Shown here in pieces: positions 1 through 9,430 of a stretch of DNA of 49,269 nucleotides. The translations under genes and the position numbers were made by a program. The stretch's first letter is position 1. Every line of letters begins with the position of its first letter. Source of the stretch: Acidobacteriota bacterium. Lineage in GTDB: Bacteria > Acidobacteriota > Vicinamibacteria > Fen-336. The stretch lies in NCBI GenBank assembly GCA_022340545.1, contig JAJDNV010000098.1, positions 1-49,269 on the forward strand, written 5' to 3'. The notes beneath the pieces are model-generated. The model made no database searches. It was not told the DNA's origin and was given only the letters and a program-made list of their open reading frames with translations.

Positions 1-8
1 CCCTTCAG

Positions 9-90
9 GGGCCTCGGCGTGCACCCCGACTGCGGGCCCGCCAGCTTCGAAGTGGAGCGCAGGGTCCTCGTCGGGGCCCCGCCCGCCGCG
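9..90 (-). repeat. Dispersed intergenic repeat A, copy 1
   Basis: Read on the minus strand, this stretch matches two other intergenic stretches (19211-19290 and 26972-27050). Shared blocks are GGGGCCCCGACGAGGACCC, then CTCCACTTCGAAGCTG (identical to copy 2), CGGGCCCGCAG and GTGCACGCCG. Relative to copy 2 it has a 2-nt insertion and a short gap, so it is not coding. It lies 38 nt past the DUF507 stop, in sense with that gene. It may continue past the window edge. The function is unknown; a REP-like element or a structured 3' UTR are both possible. Confidence 0.7.
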
Positions 91-128
91 GCCCCGGGCT
101 GCGCGCCCTTCCGTCCCCGGAGCGGAGA

Positions 129-413
129 CTAGGGCATCACCTTCCGGTGTTTGGCGACCTCTTCCTCGAAGTACTTTCGATAGAGGACGTCCCACTCGGC
201 CGAGCCCTCGGGGATGCTCCGCTTCTGGCTCTCGATCTTGCGTCGCACGAGGGCGTCGATCATCTCGTCGGCGCGCATCTCCTCGGTGATGATGCGCACG
301 ATCGTCTGGCGGATCTGCTGCGGCTCGTCGAAGTACTCGAGCGCATCCTCGCCGTCCATGTACCGGAGGATGAGATGCGACATGTGGAGGATCCGCTCGC
401 GGGAGAGCTTCAA
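129..413 (-). CDS. DUF507 family protein (second of a tandem pair)
   Basis: A 94-residue protein of the DUF507 family, whose function is unknown. The first recognisable residues are KLSRERILHMSHL, and the body is a charged helical protein ending in KHRKVMP. I start it at a TTG (413-411) that overlaps the TGA of the upstream DUF507 gene. This gives a length matching its sister and keeps the conserved N-terminus; the first ATG (383) would remove it. The two genes are clearly translationally coupled paralogues. A longer frame in the same phase runs up to 713 but is only a shadow over the first gene. Confidence 0.8.
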   Translation of the reverse strand: MKLSRERILHMSHLILRYMDGEDALEYFDEPQQIRQTIVRIITEEMRADEMIDALVRRKIESQKRSIPEGSAEWDVLYRKYFEEEVAKHRKVMP

Positions 414-688
414 AGCACGATCCCCTTCTGCCTGGCGAGCTCCCGCTTGACCTTCTTGAACATCTCCGAGTACGTGATGTCGGAACGCTCCATCTGCTGC
501 ATGTGCTGGACAAGGACCTCGCGCACCTCCTCGTTGAGGCGGTCCTCGACCTGCAGCTCCTCGACGATGACCCGGGCAATGCCGTCGACGACCCGCTCTT
601 CGTCGTCGACCTCGATACGGCGGTCGGCAGTCAGGGCCTTGACGATCTTGCGGGAGACGTACTGGATCTCGTCGGGCGAAAGACGCAT
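410..688 (-). CDS. DUF507 family protein (first of a tandem pair)
   Basis: A 92-residue DUF507 protein beginning MRLSPDEIQYVSRKIV, of the family's usual length. It is acidic and predicted all-helical, with no signal peptide or membrane segment. A GGAGG ribosome-binding site sits 8 nt before the ATG. A TATACT hexamer at 709-704 (minus strand) is a good -10 candidate, giving a very short leader. DUF507 genes often occur as adjacent pairs in deltaproteobacteria and acidobacteria (general knowledge); the biochemical role is not established. Confidence 0.88.
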   Translation of the reverse strand: MRLSPDEIQYVSRKIVKALTADRRIEVDDEERVVDGIARVIVEELQVEDRLNEEVREVLVQHMQQMERSDITYSEMFKKVKRELARQKGIVL

Positions 689-706
689 GGAATCGGACCT
701 CCGAGT

Positions 707-729
707 ATAGCACCCGCCCTCCGTGCTAT
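707..729. promoter_or_regulatory. Inverted repeat in the DUF507/upp divergent region
   Basis: A perfect 7-bp inverted repeat, ATAGCAC-N9-GTGCTAT, lies in the 53-bp gap between two divergent genes. The left arm overlaps the minus-strand TATACT hexamer. It could be an operator, or a hairpin in the upp leader if upp transcription starts upstream of it. No -35 element is convincing on either strand. Confidence 0.4.
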
Positions 730-741
730 CCTCGCGCCTCG

Positions 742-1362
742 ATGACGCTGCACGTCGTCAGCCATCCCCTCGTGGAGGACGCGCTTGCGGCTCTGCGGGA
801 TCGTCGGACGCCGCCGGGCGAGTTTCGCGCCCTCTCCCGCCGCGTGAGCCTGCTGGTCGTGGCCGAGGCCACCCGCGATCTGCCCACCGCGGAGGCCGGG
901 GTCGAGACGCCGCTCGAGTCCGCCCGTGTGCATCGTCTTGGCGGTCGGGTCGTCGCGGTCCCGGTGCTGCGCGCCGGTCTCGGAATGCTCGATGCGTTCC
1001 TCGACCTCGTCCCCTCGGCCGAGGTCGGCTACTACGGCCTCGAGCGCGACGAGGTGACGGCGTCGGCGCACCGCTACTACGACAAGGTGCCCGGGGACCT
1101 CGGGGCCGCGGCGACCTATGTCCTGGACCCCATGCTGGCGACGGGCGGGTCGGCCGCGCACGCGATCGCCGACCTCGAGTCCCGCGGCGCTCGCCGGATA
1201 CGCCTCCTCTCGATCGTGGCCGCCCCGGAGGGACTGGCACATCTCGAGAAGGTCGTCCCGGCGACGGACGTCTATGCTGCGGCGCTCGATCGGCAGCTGG
1301 ACGATCGCTACTACATCCGGCCCGGCCTCGGCGACTTCGGCGACCGGCTGTTCGGGACGTGA
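742..1362 (+). CDS. upp: Uracil phosphoribosyltransferase
   Basis: A 206-residue cytosolic enzyme that salvages uracil by joining it to PRPP to give UMP. Family signatures are VPVLRAGLGM (residues 73-82), the PRPP-binding loop DPMLATGGSA (129-138), and the C-terminal RPGLGDFGDRLFGT that contacts uracil. The length is normal for the family. It stands alone, divergent from the DUF507 pair and followed by a 245-bp gap before the respiratory operon. Confidence 0.96.
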   Translation: MTLHVVSHPLVEDALAALRDRRTPPGEFRALSRRVSLLVVAEATRDLPTAEAGVETPLESARVHRLGGRVVAVPVLRAGLGMLDAFLDLVPSAEVGYYGLERDEVTASAHRYYDKVPGDLGAAATYVLDPMLATGGSAAHAIADLESRGARRIRLLSIVAAPEGLAHLEKVVPATDVYAAALDRQLDDRYYIRPGLGDFGDRLFGT

Positions 1363-1421
1363 GCCACGCCACGGGCGGGGATGCACTCGACCCAATCGTG
1401 CGGAGCGGAACTCTCGCCTGG

Positions 1422-1450
1422 TTGACGGAGTGGCACGTGTGTACTAGTCT
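1422..1450 (+). promoter_or_regulatory. Candidate sigma70 promoter for the act-cox operon
   Basis: TTGACG (1422-1427), a 17-nt spacer and TAGTCT (1445-1450). The -35 matches five of six consensus bases; the -10 is weak (TA...T). It lies in the 245-bp gap before actA and would give a leader of about 150 nt. A 6-bp hairpin with a 6-nt loop (GGACCG/CGGTCC, 1517-1534) falls within that leader; it has no T-run, so it may be structural or a weak terminator. Confidence 0.35.
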
Positions 1451-1607
1451 ATCGGGTCTATTTGCGGCTGAGCCGAAAGGTCGTCTGAGGGCCGGACGGA
1501 CGCGCCGGGAAGACGCCGGGACCGTTTCGCCGGTCCTTACTCCAAACGACAGTAGACAGAGGGTTTGAGGCAGACAAGCGAAGATCGGTTCGTGACGTAG
1601 CCGAGAC

Positions 1608-2261
1608 ATGTCCCAGCTTTTCCATCCTGCCGCAAACTCGATCGCGAAGATCAGCGTCGTCGCGGGCGCCCTCGCCGCCGGCCTCGTGGCGATCCTCGTC
1701 CTCTTCGTCCTGCCGCGCTCGTCGTACGTGACCCGGCAGCACGAGGCGCGCGTGCAACCGGTGCCCTTCTACCACGCGCACCATGTGGGCAGCATGGGCA
1801 TCGACTGCCGCTACTGCCACACCTCGGTCGACCGCTCGGCGGTGGCGGGGATTCCCCCCACGAAGACGTGCATGAACTGCCACTCGCAGATCTGGAACCA
1901 GGCGCCCACCCTCGAGCCCGTCCGCGAGAGCTGGCGCACCGGGCAGCCAATCGAGTGGGTGAAGGTCCACGACCTTCCCGACTTCGTCTACTTCAACCAC
2001 TCCGCCCACGTGAACAAGGGAGTGGGCTGTTCCACCTGCCACGGGCGTGTCGACAAGATGTCCTTCGTGTGGCAGGAGGAATCGCTCCTCATGGAGTGGT
2101 GTCTCGAGTGCCACCGTCAGCCGGAGAAGTTTCTCCGCCCGAAGAGCGAGGTCTACGACATCACCTACCAGGCGCCGGCGAACCAGCTCGAGATGGGACA
2201 TCAGCTCGTCAAGGAATACGACGTCTACCCGCAGGTCACCTGCTCCACGTGCCACCGATGA
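1608..2261 (+). CDS. actA: Alternative complex III pentahaem cytochrome c, ActA
   Basis: A 217-residue multihaem cytochrome c of alternative complex III (ACIII), a quinol:electron-acceptor oxidoreductase that replaces cytochrome bc1. One N-terminal membrane anchor (about residues 14-35) is followed by five CXXCH haem sites at residues 67, 88, 141, 165 and 212, matching the pentahaem ActA. Histidine-rich stretches between sites probably supply distal ligands. It is the first gene of a 12-gene operon; its stop overlaps the actB ATG (ATGA). No strong ribosome-binding site is visible before the ATG. Confidence 0.93.
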   Translation: MSQLFHPAANSIAKISVVAGALAAGLVAILVLFVLPRSSYVTRQHEARVQPVPFYHAHHVGSMGIDCRYCHTSVDRSAVAGIPPTKTCMNCHSQIWNQAPTLEPVRESWRTGQPIEWVKVHDLPDFVYFNHSAHVNKGVGCSTCHGRVDKMSFVWQEESLLMEWCLECHRQPEKFLRPKSEVYDITYQAPANQLEMGHQLVKEYDVYPQVTCSTCHR

Positions 2262-5200
2262 GCCAGGATCCCATCCCCGCCGTTCCCGTCACGTTCGAGG
2301 GCGTCGTCCGACGCCCGGGCGGTCCCGGACGCCGCCGCTACTGGAAGAGCCTGGAGGAGCTGGCCGACAGCCCCGGGTTCCTCGAGTTCCTGCACCGGGA
2401 GTTCCCGGAACAGGCCTCCTCCTTCGACGATCCGAAGGGGCGCCGGGATTTCCTCTCCCTGATGGGGGCCTCCCTGGCCCTGGCCGGGCTCACCGCCTGC
2501 ACCAAGCAGCCCACGGAGAGGATCCTCCCCTACGTCCGGCAGCCGGAGCAGCTCGTCCCCGGTCGTCCGCTCCACTTTGCCACCGCCGTCGCCCACGACG
2601 GCTACGCGCGGGGCATCCTCGTGGAGAGCCACGAGGGGCGGCCGACCAAGGTCGAGGGCAACCCCGACCATCCCCAGAGCCTGGGCGCGACCGACGTCTT
2701 CGGCCAGGCCCACGTGCTGGGCCTCTACGATCCCGACCGCTCCAAGAACGTCCTCTACCTGGGCCAGGACCGCACGTGGGGTGCCTTCCGGGAGGCGCTC
2801 CGGGAGGTCCTCGACAAGCAGAAAAGGCCGGGCGGGGCCGGCGTGCGGTTCCTGACCGGGCGCGTGACCTCGCCCACCCTCGCCGCCCAGCGGGAGGCGC
2901 TCCGCGGGGAGCTGCCCGAGGCGCGCTGGGTGAGCTGGGAGCCCGCCGACCGCGACAACGTGCGCGAGGGCGCGCGGCTGGCCTTCGGCGAGGTGGTCGA
3001 GCCGCAGTACCGGTTCGAGAACGCGGACGTGGTCCTGAGCCTCGAGGCCGACTTCGTGACGAGCCACCCGGCCAGCCTCCGCCTCGTCCGCGAGTACGCC
3101 GGGCGGAGGAAGGTCGACGTGGAGAAGCCGGAGATGAACCGGCTCTACGTCGTGGAGGGCTCGCCCACGCCCACCGGTGCCTCCGCCGACCACCGGCTCG
3201 CGCTGCGCAGCTCCGCCGTCGAGGGCTTCGCCCGCGCGGTGGCGGCCGGCGTGGGGGTGGAGATCGAGGGCGGGGTGGACCACGACTGGGTGGCGCCCCT
3301 CGTTGAGGACCTGAAGCGGGCCGGCGCCCGGGCCCTCGTCCTCGCCGGCGAGACGCAGCCCCCGGCGGTGCACGCGATCGCCCACGCGATGAACGAGGCC
3401 CTGGGGACGGTGGGGACGACCGTCGTCTACACCGAGCCCGCCGAGACCGCCGGTGACCTGTCCCTCGGCGAGCTCGTCGACGAGATGAAGGACGGCCAGA
3501 TCGAAGTCCTGGTCGTGGCCGGCGCGAATCCGGTCTACGCGGCCCCTGCCGATCTGGGCTTTGCCGAGGCCCTCGAGAAGGTGCCGCTGCGGATCCACCA
3601 CGGGCTGTCCGTCGACGAGACGGCTGTCCTCTGCCAGTGGCACCTGCCGGCCGCGCACCCCCTGGAGAGCTGGAGCGATGCCCGCGCCGCCTGCGGCACG
3701 GTCACCCTCGTCCAGCCGCTGATCGCTCCGCTCTACGGCGGGCTCTCCACCCACGAGCTTCTGGCGGCCTTCATCGAGGACTCGGAGCCCAAGGGCTACG
3801 ACATCCTGCGCGGGCACTGGATGGAGGTGCTCGGGGACGACGACGCATTCGAGGCGAGGTGGAGCCGGGCGCTGCACGATGGCGTCGTGGCCGGCACCGT
3901 CTTCCCGGAGAAGACGGTCGCGGTGAGGCCGGGTGAGTGGACGCGGGTCGCGGGCGAGGGCACTTCCGGCCTGGAGATCGCCTTCCGCACGGATCCGGGG
4001 GTCTACGACGGGCGCTTCGCCAACCTGGGCTGGCTACAAGAGCTTCCCCGCCCGCTCACCAAGCTGACCTGGGACAACGCCGCCCTCATGAGCCCGAAGA
4101 CGGCGGAGAGGCTCGGCGGCTTCCGGGTCGAGGAGACGGGAGCCGGGCACGTGACCGAGGTGGTGGAGCTTCGCTACCGGGGCCACTCCGTCAAGGCGCC
4201 GGTCTGGATCCTGCCCGGGCACCCCGACGACGCGGTGACCGTCCACCTGGGGTTCGGGCGCTCCCGCGCTGGCCGGGTGGGCGACGGTGTGGGCTTCGAC
4301 GCCTACGCGCTCCGCACGAGCGACGCCCCCTGGTTCGGGGGCGGTCTCGAGGTGGAGCGGACCGGCGAGACCGCGCTCATGGCCTGCACCCAGGACCACT
4401 GGACGATCGAGAACACCGCACACGAGGCGGCCGCCGACCGGCACCTCGTCCGCTCGGCCACGCTGGACGAGGTCCAGGCCGACCCCCACGTCTTCGAGCA
4501 CGGGGCCCACGAGCCGGAGCCGGGGCTCTCGATGCACCCGGATCACGAGTACCCCGACCGGGCCTGGGGCATGGCTATCGACATGAGCGCCTGCGTGGGC
4601 TGCAACGCCTGCGTGACCGCCTGCCAGTCCGAGAACAACGTCGCGGTGGTCGGGAAGGACCAGGTGGGCCGGGGCCGGGAGATGCACTGGATCCGGGTGG
4701 ACCGCTACTACGAGGGCCCCCCCGAGAGCCCCGAGACCTTCCATCAGCCCGTCGTCTGCATGCAGTGCGAGCAGGCCCCGTGCGAGGTGGTCTGCCCGGT
4801 GGCCGCCACCGTCCACAGCGACGAAGGCCTCAACGACATGGTCTACAACCGCTGCGTGGGGACGCGGTACTGCTCGAACAACTGCCCCTACAAAGTGAGG
4901 CGGTTCAACTTCTTCCTCTACCAGGACTGGGACACCCCGACCTTCAAGATGATGCGCAACCCCGAGGTGACGGTGCGCTCCCGCGGGGTCATGGAGAAGT
5001 GCACCTACTGCGTCCAGCGCATCAGCCGGGCCCGCATCGACGCGAAGAACGAGAACCGGGAGATCCGCGACGGGGAGATCCAGACCGCCTGCGAGGGCGC
5101 CTGCCCGGCGCAGGCCATCGTTTTCGGGGACGTGAACGACCCCGAGAGCCGGGTCTCGAAGCTGAAGGCCAGCCCCCGCAACTACGGGCTCCTCGCCGAG

Positions 5201-5293
5201 CTGCAGACGCGGCCGCGGACCACGTACCTGGCCGCCGTCCGCAACCCCAATCCCGCGATCCCCTCGGCCCGCCGTGAGGAGCACCATGGCTAG
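2258..5293 (+). CDS. actB: Alternative complex III iron-sulfur/molybdopterin-like subunit, ActB
   Basis: 1,011 residues. Residues about 90-700 form a molybdopterin-oxidoreductase-like domain; in ACIII this domain carries no cofactor (family knowledge). Residues about 765-990 form a ferredoxin-like part with Cys groups at 779/782/785/789, 834/837/842/846, 866/872/876, 915/918 and 945/949, enough for the usual four Fe-S clusters. A twin-arginine motif (RRDFL, R62-R63) precedes a hydrophobic stretch ending LTAC (C81), which suggests Tat export and lipidation. The B1-B2 fusion is the common ActB form. It overlaps actA by 4 bp and actC by 8 bp. Confidence 0.94.
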   Translation: MSQDPIPAVPVTFEGVVRRPGGPGRRRYWKSLEELADSPGFLEFLHREFPEQASSFDDPKGRRDFLSLMGASLALAGLTACTKQPTERILPYVRQPEQLVPGRPLHFATAVAHDGYARGILVESHEGRPTKVEGNPDHPQSLGATDVFGQAHVLGLYDPDRSKNVLYLGQDRTWGAFREALREVLDKQKRPGGAGVRFLTGRVTSPTLAAQREALRGELPEARWVSWEPADRDNVREGARLAFGEVVEPQYRFENADVVLSLEADFVTSHPASLRLVREYAGRRKVDVEKPEMNRLYVVEGSPTPTGASADHRLALRSSAVEGFARAVAAGVGVEIEGGVDHDWVAPLVEDLKRAGARALVLAGETQPPAVHAIAHAMNEALGTVGTTVVYTEPAETAGDLSLGELVDEMKDGQIEVLVVAGANPVYAAPADLGFAEALEKVPLRIHHGLSVDETAVLCQWHLPAAHPLESWSDARAACGTVTLVQPLIAPLYGGLSTHELLAAFIEDSEPKGYDILRGHWMEVLGDDDAFEARWSRALHDGVVAGTVFPEKTVAVRPGEWTRVAGEGTSGLEIAFRTDPGVYDGRFANLGWLQELPRPLTKLTWDNAALMSPKTAERLGGFRVEETGAGHVTEVVELRYRGHSVKAPVWILPGHPDDAVTVHLGFGRSRAGRVGDGVGFDAYALRTSDAPWFGGGLEVERTGETALMACTQDHWTIENTAHEAAADRHLVRSATLDEVQADPHVFEHGAHEPEPGLSMHPDHEYPDRAWGMAIDMSACVGCNACVTACQSENNVAVVGKDQVGRGREMHWIRVDRYYEGPPESPETFHQPVVCMQCEQAPCEVVCPVAATVHSDEGLNDMVYNRCVGTRYCSNNCPYKVRRFNFFLYQDWDTPTFKMMRNPEVTVRSRGVMEKCTYCVQRISRARIDAKNENREIRDGEIQTACEGACPAQAIVFGDVNDPESRVSKLKASPRNYGLLAELQTRPRTTYLAAVRNPNPAIPSARREEHHG

Positions 5294-6656
5294 CGCGCCT
5301 CACACCGAGCCAAGAATCATCGGGCCCGGCCACACCTTCGCCACCGTCACCGACAAGATCGCGAGCCTCGTCCTCCAGAAGAAGACACCGCTCGGGTGGT
5401 TCGTCGGCTTCGCCGTCGCCTTCGGACTGCTCCAGCTGCTCCTCGTGTCGGTGGCCCTGCTGCTCGCCCGCGGGGTGGGGATCTGGGGCCTCAACATCCC
5501 GGTGGGCTGGGCCTTCGCCATCATCAACTTCGTCTGGTGGATCGGGATCGGGCACGCGGGGACGCTCATCTCGGCGATCCTGCTGCTGCTGAGGCAGCAG
5601 TGGCGCACGTCGATCAACCGCTTCGCGGAGGCGATGACGCTGTTCGCGGTGGCGTGTGCGGGGCTGTTTCCGATCATCCACATGGGCCGTCCCTGGGTCG
5701 GGGCCTACTGGCTGCTGCCCTACCCGAACACGATGGGGATCTGGCCGAACTTCCGCAGCCCCCTCATCTGGGACGTCTTCGCGGTGTCGACCTACGCTAC
5801 CGTGTCCGCGCTGTTCTGGTTCGTGGGCCTCATCCCCGACCTCGCCACCCTGCGCGACCGGGCGACGAACAAGTTCGTGAAGATCCTCTACGGGATGGGC
5901 GCCATGGGCTGGCGCGGCTCGGCCCGGCACTGGAACAACTACGAGATGGCCTACCTGATCCTGGCCGGGCTGTCGACGCCGCTGGTGGTGTCCGTCCACA
6001 CCGTGGTCAGCTTCGACTTCGCGGTGGCCAACCTGCCCGGCTGGCACGCCACGATCTTCCCGCCCTACTTCGTGGCCGGGGCCATCTACGCCGGCTTCGC
6101 CATGGTGCTCACCCTCGCGATCCCGCTCCGGAAGTTCTACGGGCTCGAGGACTTCATCACCGACAAGCACCTCGAGAACATGGGCAAGGTCCTTCTCGCC
6201 ACGAGCCTCATCGTGGTCTACGGCTACACGATGGAGGCCTTCATGGCCTGGTACAGCGGCTCGACCTTCGAGCGCTTCATGATCTGGAACCGCATGTTCG
6301 GGTCCTATGGCTGGACCTACTGGGTGCTGCTCTTCTGCAACCTGCTGACCCCGCAGCTCATGTGGTTCAAGCGCTTCCGCACCCGCGCGGGCTGGCTCTT
6401 CGCGGTGGCGATGGTTGTCAACGTGGGCATGTGGCTCGAGCGCTTCGTGATCGTGGTCACGAGCCTGCATCGCGACTTCCTGCCGTCGTCCTGGGGCATG
6501 TACTCACCCACGTTCTGGGACTGGGCCACGTTCCTCGGGACGATCGGGCTCTTCCTGACGCTCTTCTTCCTGTTCATCCGCTTCCTTCCTGCGATCTCGA
6601 TCTTCGAGATGCGCACCATCGTTCCGGAGGCGCGGCTCGAGGAGGAGAGGACATGA
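5286..6656 (+). CDS. actC: Alternative complex III quinol-oxidising membrane subunit, ActC (NrfD/PsrC family)
   Basis: A 456-residue polytopic protein, about ten membrane helices, of the NrfD/PsrC family. It begins MASAPHTEP and contains family stretches such as [20 protein letters not shown] and [10 protein letters not shown]. ActC is expected to hold the periplasmic-side quinol site and pass electrons to ActB. I chose the ATG at 5286, with GAGGAG 5 nt upstream, over the in-frame GTG at 5274. It ends in a 4-bp overlap with actD. Confidence 0.94.
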   Translation: MASAPHTEPRIIGPGHTFATVTDKIASLVLQKKTPLGWFVGFAVAFGLLQLLLVSVALLLARGVGIWGLNIPVGWAFAIINFVWWIGIGHAGTLISAILLLLRQQWRTSINRFAEAMTLFAVACAGLFPIIHMGRPWVGAYWLLPYPNTMGIWPNFRSPLIWDVFAVSTYATVSALFWFVGLIPDLATLRDRATNKFVKILYGMGAMGWRGSARHWNNYEMAYLILAGLSTPLVVSVHTVVSFDFAVANLPGWHATIFPPYFVAGAIYAGFAMVLTLAIPLRKFYGLEDFITDKHLENMGKVLLATSLIVVYGYTMEAFMAWYSGSTFERFMIWNRMFGSYGWTYWVLLFCNLLTPQLMWFKRFRTRAGWLFAVAMVVNVGMWLERFVIVVTSLHRDFLPSSWGMYSPTFWDWATFLGTIGLFLTLFFLFIRFLPAISIFEMRTIVPEARLEEERT

Positions 6657-7183
6657 CCCGCCCCCTCTACGGCCTGCTGGCCGAGTTCCGCTCCCCCGGG
6701 GACCTCGTCCGGGCGGCCCACGAGGTGCACGCCGGCGGATACACGAAGGTCGACGCGTACACGCCCTACCCCATGGAGGAGGTCATCGAGGCGCTGCACC
6801 TGGGCCACTCCCACGTCCCGAAGCTCGTTCTCGCCGGCGGTGTCGCGGGTCTGGCCGGAGGCTGGGGACTGCAGTACTGGACCTCGGTCATCGACTACCC
6901 GATGAACATCGGCGGCCGGGCCTTCAACGCCTGGCCCGCCTTCGTGGTGCCGGCCTTCGAGACGACGGTGCTCTTCGCGGCCCTGGCCGCGGTCCTCGGC
7001 ATGATGGCCCTGAACGGTCTGCCCCAGCCCTACCACCCGGTCTTCAATGTCCCCGGGTTCGCCACCGCCAGCCGCGACCGGTTCTTCCTGTGCATCGAGG
7101 CGGCCGACCCGAAGTTCGACCGGGAGGCGACGGGGCAGTTCCTGAGGGGACTCGGGGCCGAGGTCACGGAGGCGGAAGAGTGA
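6653..7183 (+). CDS. actD: Alternative complex III subunit ActD (DUF3341)
   Basis: A 176-residue DUF3341 protein. The N-terminal globular part ([14 protein letters not shown]...[12 protein letters not shown]) precedes two membrane helices at about residues 56-76 and 100-120. ActD is a small integral subunit of ACIII without redox cofactors. The order actABCDEF with 4-bp overlaps at both ends makes the assignment secure. Confidence 0.92.
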   Translation: MTRPLYGLLAEFRSPGDLVRAAHEVHAGGYTKVDAYTPYPMEEVIEALHLGHSHVPKLVLAGGVAGLAGGWGLQYWTSVIDYPMNIGGRAFNAWPAFVVPAFETTVLFAALAAVLGMMALNGLPQPYHPVFNVPGFATASRDRFFLCIEAADPKFDREATGQFLRGLGAEVTEAEE

Positions 7184-7791
7184 TTCTCCGCGTCTCCGCT
7201 CTCGTCGCCCTGCTCGCCGTCGCGGGGCTCGGCTGCCGGCAGGACATGCACGACCAGCCGAAGTACAAGCCCTATCGGCAGAGCGAGTTCTTTACCGACG
7301 GCCGCGCCATGCGTCCCTTGGTAGCGGGCACCGTGGCCCAGGGCACGCTGCGGGACGACACCGCGCTCTTCACCGGCAAATCCGGCGGCGACTTCGTGAC
7401 GGAGATCCCGCTTGCGGTGACCGCCGATCTGCTCGAGCGGGGGCGCAGCGAGTTCCAGGTCTTCTGCTCCCCGTGCCACGGCCGCACCGGGAAGGGGGAC
7501 GGGATGATCGTCCAGCGCGGCTTCAAGCGACCCACCTCCTACCACGTGGACCGGCTGCGACAGACGCCGGTCGGCTACTTCTTCGACGTGATCACCAACG
7601 GCTACGGTGCGATGTCGGACTACGCGGCCCAGGTGCCGGTCGAGGACCGGTGGGCGATCGTAGCCTACTTGCGCACCCTGCAGCTCAGCCAGTACGCTCC
7701 CGCGGCCGACGTCCCCGCGGACCGCAAGGCGGAGCTCGAGGCGAGTCTCCAGGCGCTGGACGCACACGAGGCCGCGGGGGAGGGCCACTGA
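7180..7791 (+). CDS. actE: Alternative complex III monohaem cytochrome c lipoprotein, ActE
   Basis: 203 residues. The GTG start overlaps the actD TGA (GTGA). The N-terminus [18 protein letters not shown] has a lipobox ending at C19, so it should be a lipid-anchored periplasmic protein. One haem site, CSPCH (96-100), and GAMSDY (M145) as likely axial methionine mark a class I cytochrome c. In ACIII this subunit is near the exit for electrons towards the oxidase. It overlaps actF by 1 bp. Confidence 0.92.
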   Translation: MILRVSALVALLAVAGLGCRQDMHDQPKYKPYRQSEFFTDGRAMRPLVAGTVAQGTLRDDTALFTGKSGGDFVTEIPLAVTADLLERGRSEFQVFCSPCHGRTGKGDGMIVQRGFKRPTSYHVDRLRQTPVGYFFDVITNGYGAMSDYAAQVPVEDRWAIVAYLRTLQLSQYAPAADVPADRKAELEASLQALDAHEAAGEGH

Positions 7792-9005
7792 TGAGCACCC
7801 CGACGATGCCCACGCCCCCGTCCCTCGGCCGCCTGCAGCGGAACGGCCTGGCCTTCGGCGCCGTCTTCCTGCTCGGGCTCGCCGTGGGCTTCTTCCTCGA
7901 CCGGCATCAGTTCTTCCGCTCGTATCTCTTCGGCTGGCTCTTCTGGCTCGGGATCGCGGTCGGATGCCTCGGCCTGGCAATGCTGAACCAGCTGACCGGT
8001 GGGCTCTGGGGCCTCGTGCCCCGACGCTTCCACGAGGCCGCGGCGCGCACCCTCCCGACGATGGCCGTCCTCTTCGTCCCCGTTCTCCTTGGCCTGGGCT
8101 CGCTCTATGTCTGGTCCCGGCCGGAGGTGGTGGCGGCGGACGAGATCATCCGGAGCAAGACCGCTTACCTGAACGTGCCCTTCTTCGTGGCCCGCGCCGC
8201 CCTCTACTTCGCGGTGTGGTCCGGGCTCGCCCTCCTGGTGAGCCGGTGGTCGACCCAGCAGGACGGCGGCATCGATCCGGCACGGGCCGGGCGGCTGCGC
8301 GGCGTGTCCGGGGTGGGCCTCGTGGCGCTCTCCGGGACCACGACCTTCGCCGCCATCGACTGGGGCATGTCGCTGGCCCCGCACTGGTTCTCCACGATGT
8401 ACGGCGTGCTGTTCATCGTGGGCTGGACACTCTCCGCCCTCTCCTTCACGATCGTCCTGATGGCCCGCCTCTCCCGCGAGTCGCCGATGAGCGAGGCGCT
8501 GCAGCCCGGGACGGTCCACGATCTGGGCAAGCTGCTGCTGGCCTTCACCATGCTCTGGGCCTACGTGAACTTCTCGCAGTTCCTGATCGTGTGGTCGGGG
8601 AACATCAGTGAGGAGACGCCGTTCTACGTCCAGCGCATGCACGGGGGCTGGGGCGTGATCGCGGTCGTGCTGCTGCTCTTCCACTTCGCCCTGCCCTTCG
8701 CCCTGCTGCTCTCGCGGCCGCTCAAGCGCCACGCGCGGAGCCTGGCGATCGTGGCCGGGCTGATGCTGGTCATGCAGCTCGTCGACCTCTACTGGCTGAT
8801 CGGGCCGGATCTGCTGACCCAGGGCCGCGGGCACGCTCCCCTCCGCTTCCACTGGATGGACCTCGCCTCGGCGCTCGGCTTCGGGGGGCTGTGGCTGTTC
8901 CTCTTCGCACGGCAGGTCCGCACGCGCCCGGTCCTGCCCCTGGCCGAACCAGCGGTGCGGGCGCTTGTCGATGGGCCGCAGGGCGCGGAGGTCGTGACGT
9001 CATGA
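7791..9005 (+). CDS. actF: Alternative complex III membrane subunit ActF (NrfD-like)
   Basis: A 404-residue polytopic protein, roughly ten helices, paralogous to ActC. Recognisable segments include AAIDWGMSLAPHWFSTMYGV and WAYVNFSQFLIVWSGNISEE. The start ATG shares its A with the actE stop (TGATG). ActF forms the second large membrane core of ACIII, has no haem or cluster and is suspected of proton movement (family knowledge). Confidence 0.93.
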   Translation: MSTPTMPTPPSLGRLQRNGLAFGAVFLLGLAVGFFLDRHQFFRSYLFGWLFWLGIAVGCLGLAMLNQLTGGLWGLVPRRFHEAAARTLPTMAVLFVPVLLGLGSLYVWSRPEVVAADEIIRSKTAYLNVPFFVARAALYFAVWSGLALLVSRWSTQQDGGIDPARAGRLRGVSGVGLVALSGTTTFAAIDWGMSLAPHWFSTMYGVLFIVGWTLSALSFTIVLMARLSRESPMSEALQPGTVHDLGKLLLAFTMLWAYVNFSQFLIVWSGNISEETPFYVQRMHGGWGVIAVVLLLFHFALPFALLLSRPLKRHARSLAIVAGLMLVMQLVDLYWLIGPDLLTQGRGHAPLRFHWMDLASALGFGGLWLFLFARQVRTRPVLPLAEPAVRALVDGPQGAEVVTS

Positions 9006-9430
9006 GTGAGCATGACAAGAACCACGACGTCGAGTACGAGAGGGAGGACATCAACGAGCGGTCCACCTTCTGGTTCGGGGTCTGGATCCTCGTGCTCATG
9101 GTGAGCGTGTCCTTCCTGATCAAGCCTCTCTACAACCTCCTCGTGAGGCGCGGGGTCGAGACGCAGGAGCCCGCCGCCTACGTGGCGGAGTCCGACCCCG
9201 CGGCGCTCGAGCCGCCGGCCCCCCGCCTCCAGACGCTGCCGGAGCGTGACCTGGCCGAGTTCCGGGCCCAGGAGGACGCGATCCTCGGCTCCTATGCCTG
9301 GGTCGAGAAGGACCGCGGGGTCGTTCGCATCCCGATCGACCGTGCCATGCGGATCGTGGCCGAGCGGGGCCTGCCGACGTTCCCGACCTCCGAGGCCGAG
9401 GCGGGGTCGGGAGAGGAGGAGACGCCATGA
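9002..9430 (+). CDS. Small single-pass membrane protein between actF and sco
   Basis: 142 residues; a charged N-terminus, one membrane helix at about residues 22-42, and a soluble part with the segment SYAWVEKDRGVVRIPIDRAM and an acidic tail. That segment resembles short proteins commonly encoded in ACIII-oxidase operons, where it may help assemble or bridge the two complexes. It lacks CXXCH and other metal motifs. It overlaps both neighbours by 4 bp, so it is co-translated with them. The name actG would be a guess. Confidence 0.75.
   Translation: MSEHDKNHDVEYEREDINERSTFWFGVWILVLMVSVSFLIKPLYNLLVRRGVETQEPAAYVAESDPAALEPPAPRLQTLPERDLAEFRAQEDAILGSYAWVEKDRGVVRIPIDRAMRIVAERGLPTFPTSEAEAGSGEEETP

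Noticed and set aside
2225-3877. 550-codon open frame antisense to actB
   Set aside because: Shadow of a well-supported gene; composition typical of complementary frames in GC-rich DNA.
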